This document shows positions 1-8,500 of a stretch of 64,000 bases of DNA, piece after piece. Source of the stretch: JBNPEO01 sp050490315 (GTDB lineage: Bacteria > Actinomycetota > Actinomycetes > Actinomycetales > Micrococcaceae); assembly GCF_050490315.1 (NCBI RefSeq), contig NZ_JBNPEO010000003.1, positions 186,001-250,000 of the forward strand. The letters are read 5' to 3'. Made by a program: the position numbers and the translations under genes. Every line of letters starts with the position of its first letter. Position 1 is the first letter of the stretch. Under the pieces are notes generated by a model. That model was not told the origin of the DNA, made no database searches, and worked only from the letters and a program-made list of their open reading frames with translations.

Positions 1-729
1 GGTTTTATCTTCGCTTGCATCCCCGGCGCGCTGATTCTCGGCTGGATCCTCTTGCCGATCGCATTCATCTTGGCCCTGGTTTCGCTGTTCCAGAAGGGCA
101 AATCAAAGTGGATGGGGGTGACCGCGCTCATTCTCTCCATCGTGGGAACCATCGTTGGAGTTGTTGTCTTTATGTCTGTTGTGTCGGACTCCTTTGACCA
201 GGCCACCGGTAAAGGGCAGACGAAGGTCGTTGAACCGGCCGCACTGGCAGCAGCCAGCAGCGGCCCCGCAACGACTGAAACTCCGGCAGCACAGGCCGCT
301 GGCACTCGCGAGAACCCCTACAAGATTGGCTCCGTAATCGAGTCCAAGGACTGGCGCGTAGTCATCAACTCAGTCACGTTGAACGGTACTGCTGCTGTAG
401 CAGCCGCGAACGAGTACAACGAGGCACCTGCCACAGGTTCGCAGTATCTTCTGGTCAATTACACAACCACGTACCTGGGGAGTGACACTAGCGGGCAGAT
501 GCCCGCCATGGTGGGCATCGAATATGTCACCGCAGCCGGCAATAGCATCGACAGTTTCACTAAGGCAGTGTTGCCACCGACCCCGATCGACTCCACGAGT
601 GCGCTCTATAAGGGAGCAAGCGCTAAGGGAAATATCGCCTTTGAAGTACCCACCGCCACCGCTGCCAAGGGCGTTCTCGCCGTGCGGCCCGGCATGGTGT
701 TGGACAAGGTATTTGTAGCCGTCAGGTAA
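1..729 (+). CDS. Membrane protein with DUF4352-like domain (5' partial)
   Basis: The frame is open through the left edge, so the start lies outside the window; an internal TTG at 52 is not the likely start. The visible N-terminus has two hydrophobic segments (roughly residues 1-27 and 37-60 of the visible part), like the DUF4190-type membrane regions of actinobacterial proteins. An Ala/Thr-rich linker and a beta-rich extracytoplasmic domain follow, beginning near ENPYKIG and resembling DUF4352 (immunoprotective extracellular) domains. Probably a membrane-tethered surface protein of unknown function. The gene ends in TAA just before a strong hairpin terminator. The family assignment is by sequence feel, not by search. 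Confidence 0.7.
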   Translation, partial: GFIFACIPGALILGWILLPIAFILALVSLFQKGKSKWMGVTALILSIVGTIVGVVVFMSVVSDSFDQATGKGQTKVVEPAALAAASSGPATTETPAAQAAGTRENPYKIGSVIESKDWRVVINSVTLNGTAAVAAANEYNEAPATGSQYLLVNYTTTYLGSDTSGQMPAMVGIEYVTAAGNSIDSFTKAVLPPTPIDSTSALYKGASAKGNIAFEVPTATAAKGVLAVRPGMVLDKVFVAVR

Positions 730-764
730 CACTCGCTCTCAACGTTCACTAGAACATAGCGAAA

Positions 765-803
765 AGCGCAAAGCCCTCGGCGTGATGCCGAGGGCTTTGC
801 GCT
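765..803. terminator. Intrinsic hairpin terminator
   Basis: A perfect 17-bp inverted repeat (765-781 with 787-803) has a 5-base loop. An A tract before it and a T tract after it allow termination from either side. It lies between the partial gene (+) and the convergent lipoprotein remnant (-). Confidence 0.85.
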
Positions 804-814
804 TTCGGAGTCCC

Positions 815-1131
815 TTAGCTCTTCGGAAGCTCGCTAGAGTCACACTTTTCAGATTCAACGGGCACGCTGATTCTTAGGTACGCCCCACTCTTGGATCCCA
901 CACTGACAATGGCACCTGCGGCGTCCATGCTCCGCACTACCGTCCAACCGCAGTCACCAGTTCCGTACGCAAGGCGTCGTACTTAGGAAACGCCTCGGCC
1001 ACAGAGGCCGACGGCGGCACAGTCGTGCCGCTCGAGGTGCTGGCCCCGCTCGAGGTGCTATCCGGCGTCGGACTTTCTGCAGGTGAGCACGCAGTCAAAC
1101 CCAACGAGGCGCTCAGAAGAACCACCAGCAA
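815..1131 (-). pseudogene. Frameshifted small lipoprotein gene
   Basis: From a TTG at 1131 the reverse strand encodes a lipoprotein-type N-terminus: a hydrophobic stretch, the lipobox LTAC, then a Ser/Thr/Pro linker. That frame stops at 937. From about 975 leftwards the neighbouring frame stays open for about 50 codons (LAYGTGDCGWTVVRS...) to a TAA at 815-817. This fits one original protein of about 100 residues split by a frameshift near 955-975. The start is also weak, with no clear ribosome binding site. A sequencing error is possible. Function unknown. Confidence 0.5.
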
Positions 1132-1239
1132 CGCCCCACCAACCGCGCCCCCGTCTGTCAGTTATCCACAGGCAATCTTCGGTTGACACGAGGGCTGGAC
1201 GGTTCCCGGGTAGCTTGGGCGTTGATCGAAAGGACGCCC

Positions 1240-2052
1240 ATGAGCGAAGACAAAAGCATCCAGGTTTTGCAGGCTCCGTTCCGCACCGGGGACATTGGGC
1301 AATACGTTCCTACTCGAGGCTCGCTTGTTCGGCGGACAAATCATAGCGGCAAGCAATTCAAGACCGCTTGGCTGCTCTCCCTCACCGTGGGCTTCCTAGG
1401 CTTCGACCGCTTTTATTTAGAAAAGTACGGGACCGGCTGGCTCAAGCTGCTGACCCTGGGCGGCTTAGGGATTTGGGTTTGGATAGACCTGCTCTTTCTC
1501 CTTGCAAATGTCACTACGGACAAGGATGGCCGCGAACTGTCCGGATACGAAGACCACATTGTTGGGGCGAGGGTGACCACCCTCGGAATTCTGCTGGTCT
1601 GCGTGTTGACCATGCCTTTCCGTGAACTTTCAGGCCTGTTCGAGAGTGCATCGGAACCTGCGGCCAGCAGCGGTTACACAATGCCCGATTACCCCTCGAC
1701 GCAATTACCGAGCCGCATTAGCCCTGAAGCGCTAGCCGACGCCGAAGATGCAGCGCAGACCTCGGGTCAACTGATGGCGGTTTTGGAAGCCGAATCCACC
1801 TTGCGCCTGCATCCTCACTCCCGCGCAGCATTAATCAAAGCAGTACAGGAAGATGGGTTTTCGAATGTAGACGCCACCTGGGCTGTGGACCATTTGAAGA
1901 TCAGCTGGAATGAAGAAGCATTGTTGGAGTGCCGGGACTTCGCTAGTCAATCGTGGTCCTCAGAAACTGAGATAAAAAACCATCTAAAAACCAAGGGATT
2001 TTCGGAGAAGCAATCGTCATATGCCATCAAAGCGTGGTTGTCCTCCACGTAG
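1240..2052 (+). CDS. TM2-domain protein with Ltp-like C-terminal repeats
   Basis: 270 residues from the ATG at 1240, preceded by GAAAGGA. A longer upstream start has no such site. Residues about 40-90 form a TM2 domain: two membrane helices with the DRFYL motif at 56-60 in the loop. A further helix lies near 112-125. The C-terminal third contains two imperfect repeats resembling the host-cell-surface lipoprotein Ltp domain (for example GFSNVDATWAV and GFSEKQSSYAI). Ltp domains are known from phage superinfection-exclusion lipoproteins and actinobacterial surface proteins. A role here is not established; probably a membrane protein with an exposed C-terminal domain. Confidence 0.7.
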   Translation: MSEDKSIQVLQAPFRTGDIGQYVPTRGSLVRRTNHSGKQFKTAWLLSLTVGFLGFDRFYLEKYGTGWLKLLTLGGLGIWVWIDLLFLLANVTTDKDGRELSGYEDHIVGARVTTLGILLVCVLTMPFRELSGLFESASEPAASSGYTMPDYPSTQLPSRISPEALADAEDAAQTSGQLMAVLEAESTLRLHPHSRAALIKAVQEDGFSNVDATWAVDHLKISWNEEALLECRDFASQSWSSETEIKNHLKTKGFSEKQSSYAIKAWLSST

Positions 2053-2166
2053 CCCTCCGTGGATTCGGTGCTTCCTTTCACTGTCAGACCCTCCCAGTAG
2101 CATCCTGTGTACGGACCTAGAAGTTCGTGACGCAAGCCGGGAAGTTGACTTTAGAAAGGTGCCTTG

Positions 2167-2613
2167 ATGAGCCAGCCCACGGACGATTCCGGAAAAATGC
2201 CGGACCCGCAGACCCTACGGAGCCTCCGCGAACACGGCTGGCGGTTGCACGATATCGCGCAAGAATACGGTGTGACCGAGTCCGCTGTGTGGCGGGCACT
2301 TGAGGAAGCGGCTAAGGACAATCCGATCGAAACTAAAGTGCACAAATTGCCTTGGGTAGTAGCTGAGCAGCACCAAAAGTCGGCCATGGCGGGCCTGATC
2401 AACTGCTTCTTTCGAATCTTGAGCGGGCAAGAGGAAGACCCTCAGAACAAGGTGGACGTTCAGGAATGGCTAAAGCACCTCAGGGAAAACGACCTTGTGG
2501 TCAACTATCACCCAGAAGCTCCAGCCAACCCTGCCTCCACACTCGGCGGTTTTTACTACACACCACGCCTCCCGCAAGACGTCTGGATCTTCAGGGAAGT
2601 CCCACGCGACTAG
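2167..2613 (+). CDS. Small protein with N-terminal helix-turn-helix
   Basis: 148 residues from the ATG at 2167, with GAAAGG 7 bases upstream; a TTG one codon earlier is less likely. Residues about 15-45 look like a short helix-turn-helix of the 'RLHDIAQEYGVTESAVWRAL' kind, as in Hin- or sigma-70-region-4-like DNA-binding segments. The rest has no recognised domain. The gene ends overlapping the stop of the convergent TetR gene by 4 bp. Possibly a DNA-binding protein; function unknown. Confidence 0.6.
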   Translation: MSQPTDDSGKMPDPQTLRSLREHGWRLHDIAQEYGVTESAVWRALEEAAKDNPIETKVHKLPWVVAEQHQKSAMAGLINCFFRILSGQEEDPQNKVDVQEWLKHLRENDLVVNYHPEAPANPASTLGGFYYTPRLPQDVWIFREVPRD

Positions 2614-3374
2614 GAAGCCGCAATCTTCCGCAGGAGCTCATCCAATAGAAGCGCTTCGCCGGGGGAGAGGGTGTCCGCTGCGTCTCCGAGGCTGGCTCTC
2701 AGTGCGATGGCATGCTTTGCGGCATGGTTGTTTGCGGCATGGTTGCTTACAGCACGGTTGTTTGGCGCATGGGTCCCGGAACCGCTTTTGCCACGCGCGC
2801 CCTTGCTTTCAGCATCGGTGGTGATCGCAGCGATCACCGCCTCCCGCACCGCATCGGCGAGCCCTTCAACCGCGAAACACTGCTGTGCCACAAGCGTGAG
2901 GACCACGCCCACGCCGGCAGAGTGGATCATCGCTGCAGCTGTTTCCACGTCAACCCGGAGCCGCCCAGCCCGAGCCACCGCTTCCACTAGCTCACGCAAA
3001 ATGTCAGCAGCTTGCCCGGCAGAAGTCAGCGGGCGGCTGGCGTCCGGCTCCCCATACATCAACACGTAGAGCGCGGGATTCTCGCAGCCGAAGGCAATGT
3101 GCAAGTCCCAGCCGGAACGCAGGTCCTCCACCGGATCGTCCGAACGTGGCCGGGCTGTTTTAGACGCGATGTACTCGCGGAATCCTTCTGCCACCACGGC
3201 ATCAAGCAATCCGGCTTTGTCTCCGTACTGGCGGTAAATGGTTTGCGGCTGAACGCCCGCTGCCGCACTCACTGACCTAGTGGAGACTGCATCCCGCCCG
3301 CTTTCGCGCAGGAGCGAGGTGGCCGCCTCCAGGATGCGGTTACGGGGTGATTGGTCATTCTCTAGCTCCGGCAT
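2610..3374 (-). CDS. TetR/AcrR-family transcriptional repressor
   Basis: 254 residues. Residues about 12-60 form the TetR DNA-binding domain (ILEAATSLL... then VSAAAGVQPQTIYRQYGDKA). The ligand-binding part follows. Near the C-terminus is a low-complexity Asn/His/Ala segment (NNRAVSNHAANNHAAKHA) coded by tandem copies of a GCGGCATGGTTGTTT-like unit at about 2709-2769, probably a recent in-frame expansion. It is divergent from the dehydrogenase gene at 3500, with a near-perfect palindrome between them, so it very likely represses that gene and itself. Confidence 0.88.
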   Translation of the reverse strand: MPELENDQSPRNRILEAATSLLRESGRDAVSTRSVSAAAGVQPQTIYRQYGDKAGLLDAVVAEGFREYIASKTARPRSDDPVEDLRSGWDLHIAFGCENPALYVLMYGEPDASRPLTSAGQAADILRELVEAVARAGRLRVDVETAAAMIHSAGVGVVLTLVAQQCFAVEGLADAVREAVIAAITTDAESKGARGKSGSGTHAPNNRAVSNHAANNHAAKHAIALRASLGDAADTLSPGEALLLDELLRKIAAS

Positions 3375-3382
3375 GTATCAAT

Positions 3383-3402
3383 GGTAACGCAATTGTGTTA
3401 CC
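3383..3402. promoter_or_regulatory. Palindromic operator for the TetR regulator
   Basis: The 20-bp sequence reads GGTAACGCAATTGTGTTACC, a palindrome with a single mismatched pair. It lies 9 bp upstream of the TetR start and about 100 bp upstream of the dehydrogenase start. Size, symmetry and place fit a TetR operator. Binding is inferred. Confidence 0.7.
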
Positions 3403-3499
3403 ACTGTTGCGTTATCGATGGATTCATGGTTTTGTTAACACTGTTCCGCCGGGCTGACTGAGCGAAACAACCGCAGACCAAGAAAGAGACATCAACGCC

Positions 3500-4261
3500 A
3501 TGAACACACAACCCATCGCCCTGATCACCGGCGGAAACCGCGGTCTGGGCCGCGCCGCTGCCTTGGCACTTGCCGCAGCCGGGACCGACGTCGTTATCAC
3601 CTACCGCAACAACGAAACCGAAGCTGCCGCCGTCGTCGCCGAGGTTACAGCCGCTGGGCGCAAAGCAGTGGCCCTTCAGCTGGACACCACCGACTTTGCC
3701 GCGTTCCCAACTTTTGCCACCGCGCTGAGCTACGCCTTGCAGAACACCTGGAGCCGGGACACCTTCGACTTTCTGGTCAACAACGCCGGCAGCGGTGCCC
3801 ACACCACAGTGGGCAACACCACCACAGAGGACTTCGACGCCATGGTCAACGTCCACTTCAAGGGCCCGGTGTTCCTCACCCAAGAACTCCTTCCCCTAAT
3901 CTCCGACGGCGGCCGGATCCTTAACGTCTCCACCGGACTGAACCGCTTTGTGGGAGTGGGCTTCAGTATCTACTCCTCCGTGAAGGCAGCAGTGGACAAC
4001 TACACCCGCTACCTGGCCAAAGAACTCGGCCCGCGTGGAATCACCGTCAACTCCATTGCGCCGGGGCCCATCGCCACCGACTTCGGTGGCGGGCGAGTCC
4101 GCGACGACGAAGGAACCAACGCCTTCTTCGCCTCCCAAACAGCACTGGGCCGCGTGGGCTTGCCCGAAGACATTGGCGGGGCCATCGCCACCCTGTTGGC
4201 GCCGGGCGCAGGCTGGATCACCGGCCAGCGCATCGAAGCTTCCGGCGGAACACTGCTCTAA
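3500..4261 (+). CDS. Short-chain dehydrogenase/reductase (SDR)
   Basis: 253 residues, classical SDR length. Visible motifs: cofactor loop TGGNRGLG (10-17), NNAG (94-97), catalytic Ser144, Tyr158 and Lys162 (YSSVK), and the PGP segment after the active site. A basic/neutral residue near the first beta strand fits NADP(H) use, but this is not certain. Substrate unknown; resembles 3-oxoacyl-ACP reductase-like SDRs often controlled by a divergent TetR. A strong terminator follows. Confidence 0.88.
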   Translation: MNTQPIALITGGNRGLGRAAALALAAAGTDVVITYRNNETEAAAVVAEVTAAGRKAVALQLDTTDFAAFPTFATALSYALQNTWSRDTFDFLVNNAGSGAHTTVGNTTTEDFDAMVNVHFKGPVFLTQELLPLISDGGRILNVSTGLNRFVGVGFSIYSSVKAAVDNYTRYLAKELGPRGITVNSIAPGPIATDFGGGRVRDDEGTNAFFASQTALGRVGLPEDIGGAIATLLAPGAGWITGQRIEASGGTLL

Positions 4262-4306
4262 GCTCGCAGATTCACCGGCCAACGCAACAAAAGGCCACCC
4301 AACAAA

Positions 4307-4339
4307 AGGCCACCCCAGCATTCAATGCTGGGGTGGCCT
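4307..4339. terminator. Bidirectional hairpin terminator
   Basis: A long perfect stem (AGGCCACCCCAGCATT with its complement) and a one-base loop lie between two convergent genes. The left arm is preceded by a partial direct repeat of CAAAAGGCCACCC at 4288-4300. Confidence 0.85.
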
Positions 4340-4357
4340 GTTGTTCGGTCTAAGCGA

Positions 4358-5287
4358 CTAGCCAAGCTCCGGCGCGGGAACCTTAAAGAACACACGCGGG
4401 TCTTGAAGAAGTGCTGGCTGGTCAAACGCCGAGCGCTCAAACACTTTCTCTACAGTGAAATCCCGGCCAAAGCGGCCGTCTTCCAAGGTGATGGGGCGGC
4501 CGTGGACGAATCCCAGCGCGAACTTGGCGCCGTCGTCGAACGGGACAGCCAAAGTGGTTTTGCCCGGAAGCGTAGCGAACTGCTCGTTCTGGATCTGGCG
4601 CTTGCGCGTTGGCTTCTTTTCCTTCGGCTTGGGTCCACGACGAACCTTTGGCAAAGGGCGGCGGGAAATTTCCAGCGCCTGAAGTTTCGCATCACGCTGA
4701 GCCTCGGTGATCTCAGCAACAGCCTGTGCACGCAGGGCGCTGCGAGCCGCCGGAAGCGCCACGGTGGTCAGTGTTTCCGGGGTGACCTCAGGGTGCGGGT
4801 TGCGCAGAATCCACAAAAAGTCCTCCTCCGGTTCCTCTGGAATGATCTCCATCCGAGGATCCGGCCACACATACTCCAAATCCGGCTGCACATCGGTGAA
4901 AGCTTCGCCGTAGAACGTGGCGTCCTTGCGCAACAAGTTGGAACGGTGGCCGCGGTGGAAGTTTTTATCCCCAAGCCAGTACGGCATAGGAATCTTGTCC
5001 ACATAGGCCGGGTGAGCTGCCTGTGGGGCGAACTCGGTGATGTTTTCCCGAGTGTTATCCGGGTGACCGCGCTTAGTCCACTCGTCCACCATCGCCAAGC
5101 CGTACATGGTCAGGGCGGGAACGTGCCCCATCCACATCCGGACCGCCGGGTGAGATGCCCAACCGTACTCGGGGATGGTCAGCGCGCGGAGAATCTGCAA
5201 CGCCTCAACACGCTGCTTTCCAAGCCGGGCGGTGTCCAGAGCGGCAGCGCTCTGACGGAAATCGGGGTACGGCAGGAAAGTTTGCAT
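4358..5287 (-). CDS. MSMEG_6728-family protein
   Basis: 309 residues starting MQTFLPYPDFRQSA. The N-terminal half (about 1-150) has the hallmark pattern of the actinobacterial MSMEG_6728 family: a LGKQRVE block, then ALTIPEYGW, HPAVRMW and a conserved Trp/Arg-rich region. This is distantly similar to pyrimidine-dimer DNA glycosylase-like proteins. The C-terminal half is basic and Pro-rich (LPKVRRGPKPKEKKPTRKRQ) and looks disordered. The biochemical role of the family is not established; a DNA-related role is inference. It is divergent from the giant helicase gene, with repeat R1 in between. Confidence 0.75.
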   Translation of the reverse strand: MQTFLPYPDFRQSAAALDTARLGKQRVEALQILRALTIPEYGWASHPAVRMWMGHVPALTMYGLAMVDEWTKRGHPDNTRENITEFAPQAAHPAYVDKIPMPYWLGDKNFHRGHRSNLLRKDATFYGEAFTDVQPDLEYVWPDPRMEIIPEEPEEDFLWILRNPHPEVTPETLTTVALPAARSALRAQAVAEITEAQRDAKLQALEISRRPLPKVRRGPKPKEKKPTRKRQIQNEQFATLPGKTTLAVPFDDGAKFALGFVHGRPITLEDGRFGRDFTVEKVFERSAFDQPALLQDPRVFFKVPAPELG

Positions 5288-5331
5288 CTACCTAGTTTGA
5301 CGGCATAACCGCGATGTTCCAATAAACGTGA

Positions 5332-5428
5332 GTTACCCAACCACGACGGCCGGCGGCCAGCGTGCGCTAGCCGCCCGCCGTCGTCGTGTATTCAGCCTGC
5401 GAAAGGCAGGCGCGGCTGGGCTTAAGCG
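5332..5428. repeat. Repeat R1 (left 97-bp direct repeat of the defence block)
   Basis: 97 bp that match R3 (13685-13781) with four mismatches. It contains a GC-rich hairpin (about 5342-5387) and a short tail ending in CTTAAGCG. In R3 that tail overlaps the last codons and stop codon of phoD. Here R1 sits between two divergent gene starts, where a terminator has no obvious use, so it looks like a duplicated phoD terminator left by insertion of 5429-13684. Confidence 0.85.
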
Positions 5429-5467
5429 CTTAGGTGTTGGGTCTCAAACCGCCCGCGTGCGTGAATG

Positions 5468-5496
5468 TCAGTACTTGGTGCCATGATGTGTACTGA
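5468..5496. promoter_or_regulatory. Inverted repeat upstream of the giant helicase gene
   Basis: Perfect 7-bp arms TCAGTAC and GTACTGA are separated by 15 bases, centred about 58 bp before the ATG at 5540. It could be an operator for control of the defence gene; no regulator is identified. Confidence 0.4.
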
Positions 5497-5539
5497 GTGA
5501 CTTACCGCACCGCTGTGGTGCTCTAGCCGGGGGTATCAA

Positions 5540-8500
5540 ATGAGCTTGTCCAACCGCGAATACGTGGGCCGCGTACTTGAGGTATTGGCCCTGGGTCTTG
5601 AACCATATATTGCACTGACAATCGGTGCCGTTGCCCCCGGCGTGGAATGGACCAGGCTCGTTGAACACAAGGACGAGACAGCCGGCCGGACGGCTAAGAA
5701 TTACTCGTCCAAGGATCTCAGTGTGCAGCTGCGCATCATGACCGAATCCATGGGCTCGCTCGGCTATCCATTTAACCTTCCGCATGACGCTCGCAGCTAC
5801 GTCTCTGAGATTCGTCAGGCGCGCAACCTGTGGGCGCATAACGAGGCTTTTGATGATCCAGATACTTTCCGAATCTTGGATACGGCGGTCCGGCTAGCGA
5901 AGACCATTGGTTTGGAGAGCGCGCACTCTGAGCTGGTCGCTGTGTTGAACGGCTATCAGCACCGCGCTGCGGAAACGCAAGAGGACCTGGCAGCGGAAGT
6001 TCCGCCGGGCGACGTGTTTCCCAACGAACTACCGGAGCCCGTGGAGGAGCCATCCGAGGCGGCCTCCTTGCCGAGCGTTGTTGTTCAAGTGACCACAGCC
6101 GAATTCCTCAGCTACGCCATGGCACACAACGGATTCCGCTTTGTTCGGCAGGTCAAGATCACAAATAACGGCGCCGAGATCCGTGGCGCGCTGGTGCAAA
6201 TCGAAGCCACCGCCCTGTCTGGACGAATCTCTGGCGACTTCCAGCAGTACGTAGACTTGGCTGCCGGCCAGACCATCACGCTTGACGACCTCAACGTCCC
6301 AGTCCAAGCAACCACTATGTACGAATTGGCGGACAAGCAAACCGGCCGGGTCTTGGTAACCGTTCAGTCAGTCGGCGCGGACTCCGTCGCCACCGAAATT
6401 GGCCGAGCGGAGGCGGACCTCACCCTTTTGCCTGCACAGCTGTGGGTGGCCGGGCGCGGGTTAGTGTCCTACGAATTCTTGGCGTCCTACGTACAGCCAC
6501 ACCACCCGAGCATTACCAAGCTCATCTCTAAAGCAGCCGATTTTCTGGGTGCGACTACCGGTAGCGCCAGCTTTGACGGTTACATCGCAGACGGCGACCG
6601 CGTTGATCAGATCGTGTTCGCCATAGCTCAAGCGATGAGTTCCCACGACATTCGGTACAGCATGCCCCCGGCAAGCTGGGGACTAGAAGGTCAGCAGGTG
6701 CGCACGCCGGAGCAAGTCCTTGAAGGACGGTTGGGTACGTGCCTGGATACCACTTTGGTGCTCGCCGCTGCCTTGGAATCCAGCGGTATTAGACCGCTTC
6801 TCTGGATGGTGAAGGGTCACGCTTTCCTCGGTTACTGGAGGGAAGAAAGCGCTCTGAGCACGGCGGCCTCTGACGACGCCGCGGAATTGGTCAGTCTTGT
6901 CCAGAGGGGCTACATCGGCCTGATAGAGACCACCCTCCTCACGGGTAACCAGCCGGTCTCACGGGCTGCGCTCAGTAGCTCCCCGGTGAATAAGTACGTG
7001 GAGAGTGGCAATGATGAAATTCTTGCCGTCACGGATGTCTGGCGCGCTCGCCATGACGGAATCTTTCCGCTACCAGCCCGCACCGTTTCAGCGGACGGCA
7101 ACCACCTTGTGGTCAACTACGTCCCAGAATCCAAGACCACACCAACGCTCCCGCAAAAGACCAGCCGTAGCGGTGGAATGTCCAAAGCAGCAGTGGAGGT
7201 GCCGCATCGCGTGGTCCAGTGGAAAAACGCTCTCTTGGACCTGAGCCTTCGTAACAGGCTCATCAACTTTACTGACACAGCGCGTTTTCCGTTGGCCGTT
7301 CCAACAGCATGGATGGGCGCCTTTGAAGACCTCATCAGCAACGGAACGTCAGTCAGTATGCTTCCGTCAAATCAAATCAGTGCCATCCACCAAGAGCGCG
7401 GTATTCGATTCGGCAGGGATTTGCCGCAAGACGAATTGGCAGAACTGCTCAGCTCAAAAAAGGCTGTCTTCGCTGAAGTTACCGAAGACGGCTACTCCAC
7501 CAAAATGCGCGGTCTCGCCTACAAAGCCAAAACGCAGCTCGAGGAAACCGGAGCCAACAACCTCTACTTGGCAATCGGTAGCTTGCTGTGGGAGTTGGAT
7601 GGCCGGGCCCTCAGGTCGCCGCTCGTTCTTGTCCCGGTGAAACTGACATCGGCCGGGAAGAACGGCCTGTATCGGGTCACCTTGGACGAAACCGGACAAT
7701 CGACGCCGAACTATTGCCTGCTTGAGAAGCTGGCGCAGTCGCATGATCTCCGTATCCCCGGCTTGGCCGTTCCGGAAGAGGACGGTGCAGGGATCGACTT
7801 GGACGCTGCTTTTGCTGCAGTCCGAGAGGCGGTGTCTGCCAAGGGCCTGGCTTTCCGAGTCGAGAACACTGTTGACCTGTCCATGCTGCAGTTCGCCAAG
7901 TTTCGTTTGTGGAAAGACCTTGATGAGAATTGGAAAGAATTCGGGTCCAACCGTCTGGTAAATCACCTGATCCACACGCCCACTGAGCTGTTTTCAGACA
8001 GCATTCCGGTCACGCCGGACGTGGATCTAGACGCCCTCGCAGCGCAGTGTCCGATACCCGCGGACTCATCGCAACTGGAAGCTGTTGCTTCGGCCGTGGC
8101 CGGTCAGACTTTTGTTCTGGAAGGCCCGCCGGGTACCGGAAAGTCGCAGACCATCACCAACCTGCTGACCCGAGCCATCGTTGAAGGAAAACGTGTGCTT
8201 TTCGTTGCTGAGAAGCGGGCTGCGCTCGACGTGGTTCAGCGACGTCTCGAAGACGTAGGAATGGGGCCTTTCTCTCTCGATTTGCATGACAAGGGCAGCA
8301 AGCCAGTAGTGGTTCGAGCGCAGATCAAGCACGCACTGGAAATGAGGCTCGCGGCCGATAGCCAGAGACTCGAAACGGCTTCCACGGATCTCGCTTCAGC
8401 CCGTCGAGGACTGATCCGCTATGCGCACAACGTTCATGAGGAGAACGGTGCTCAGCTCTCGCTGTACACGGCACGCACCAAGGCGCTGACGTACGATCCA

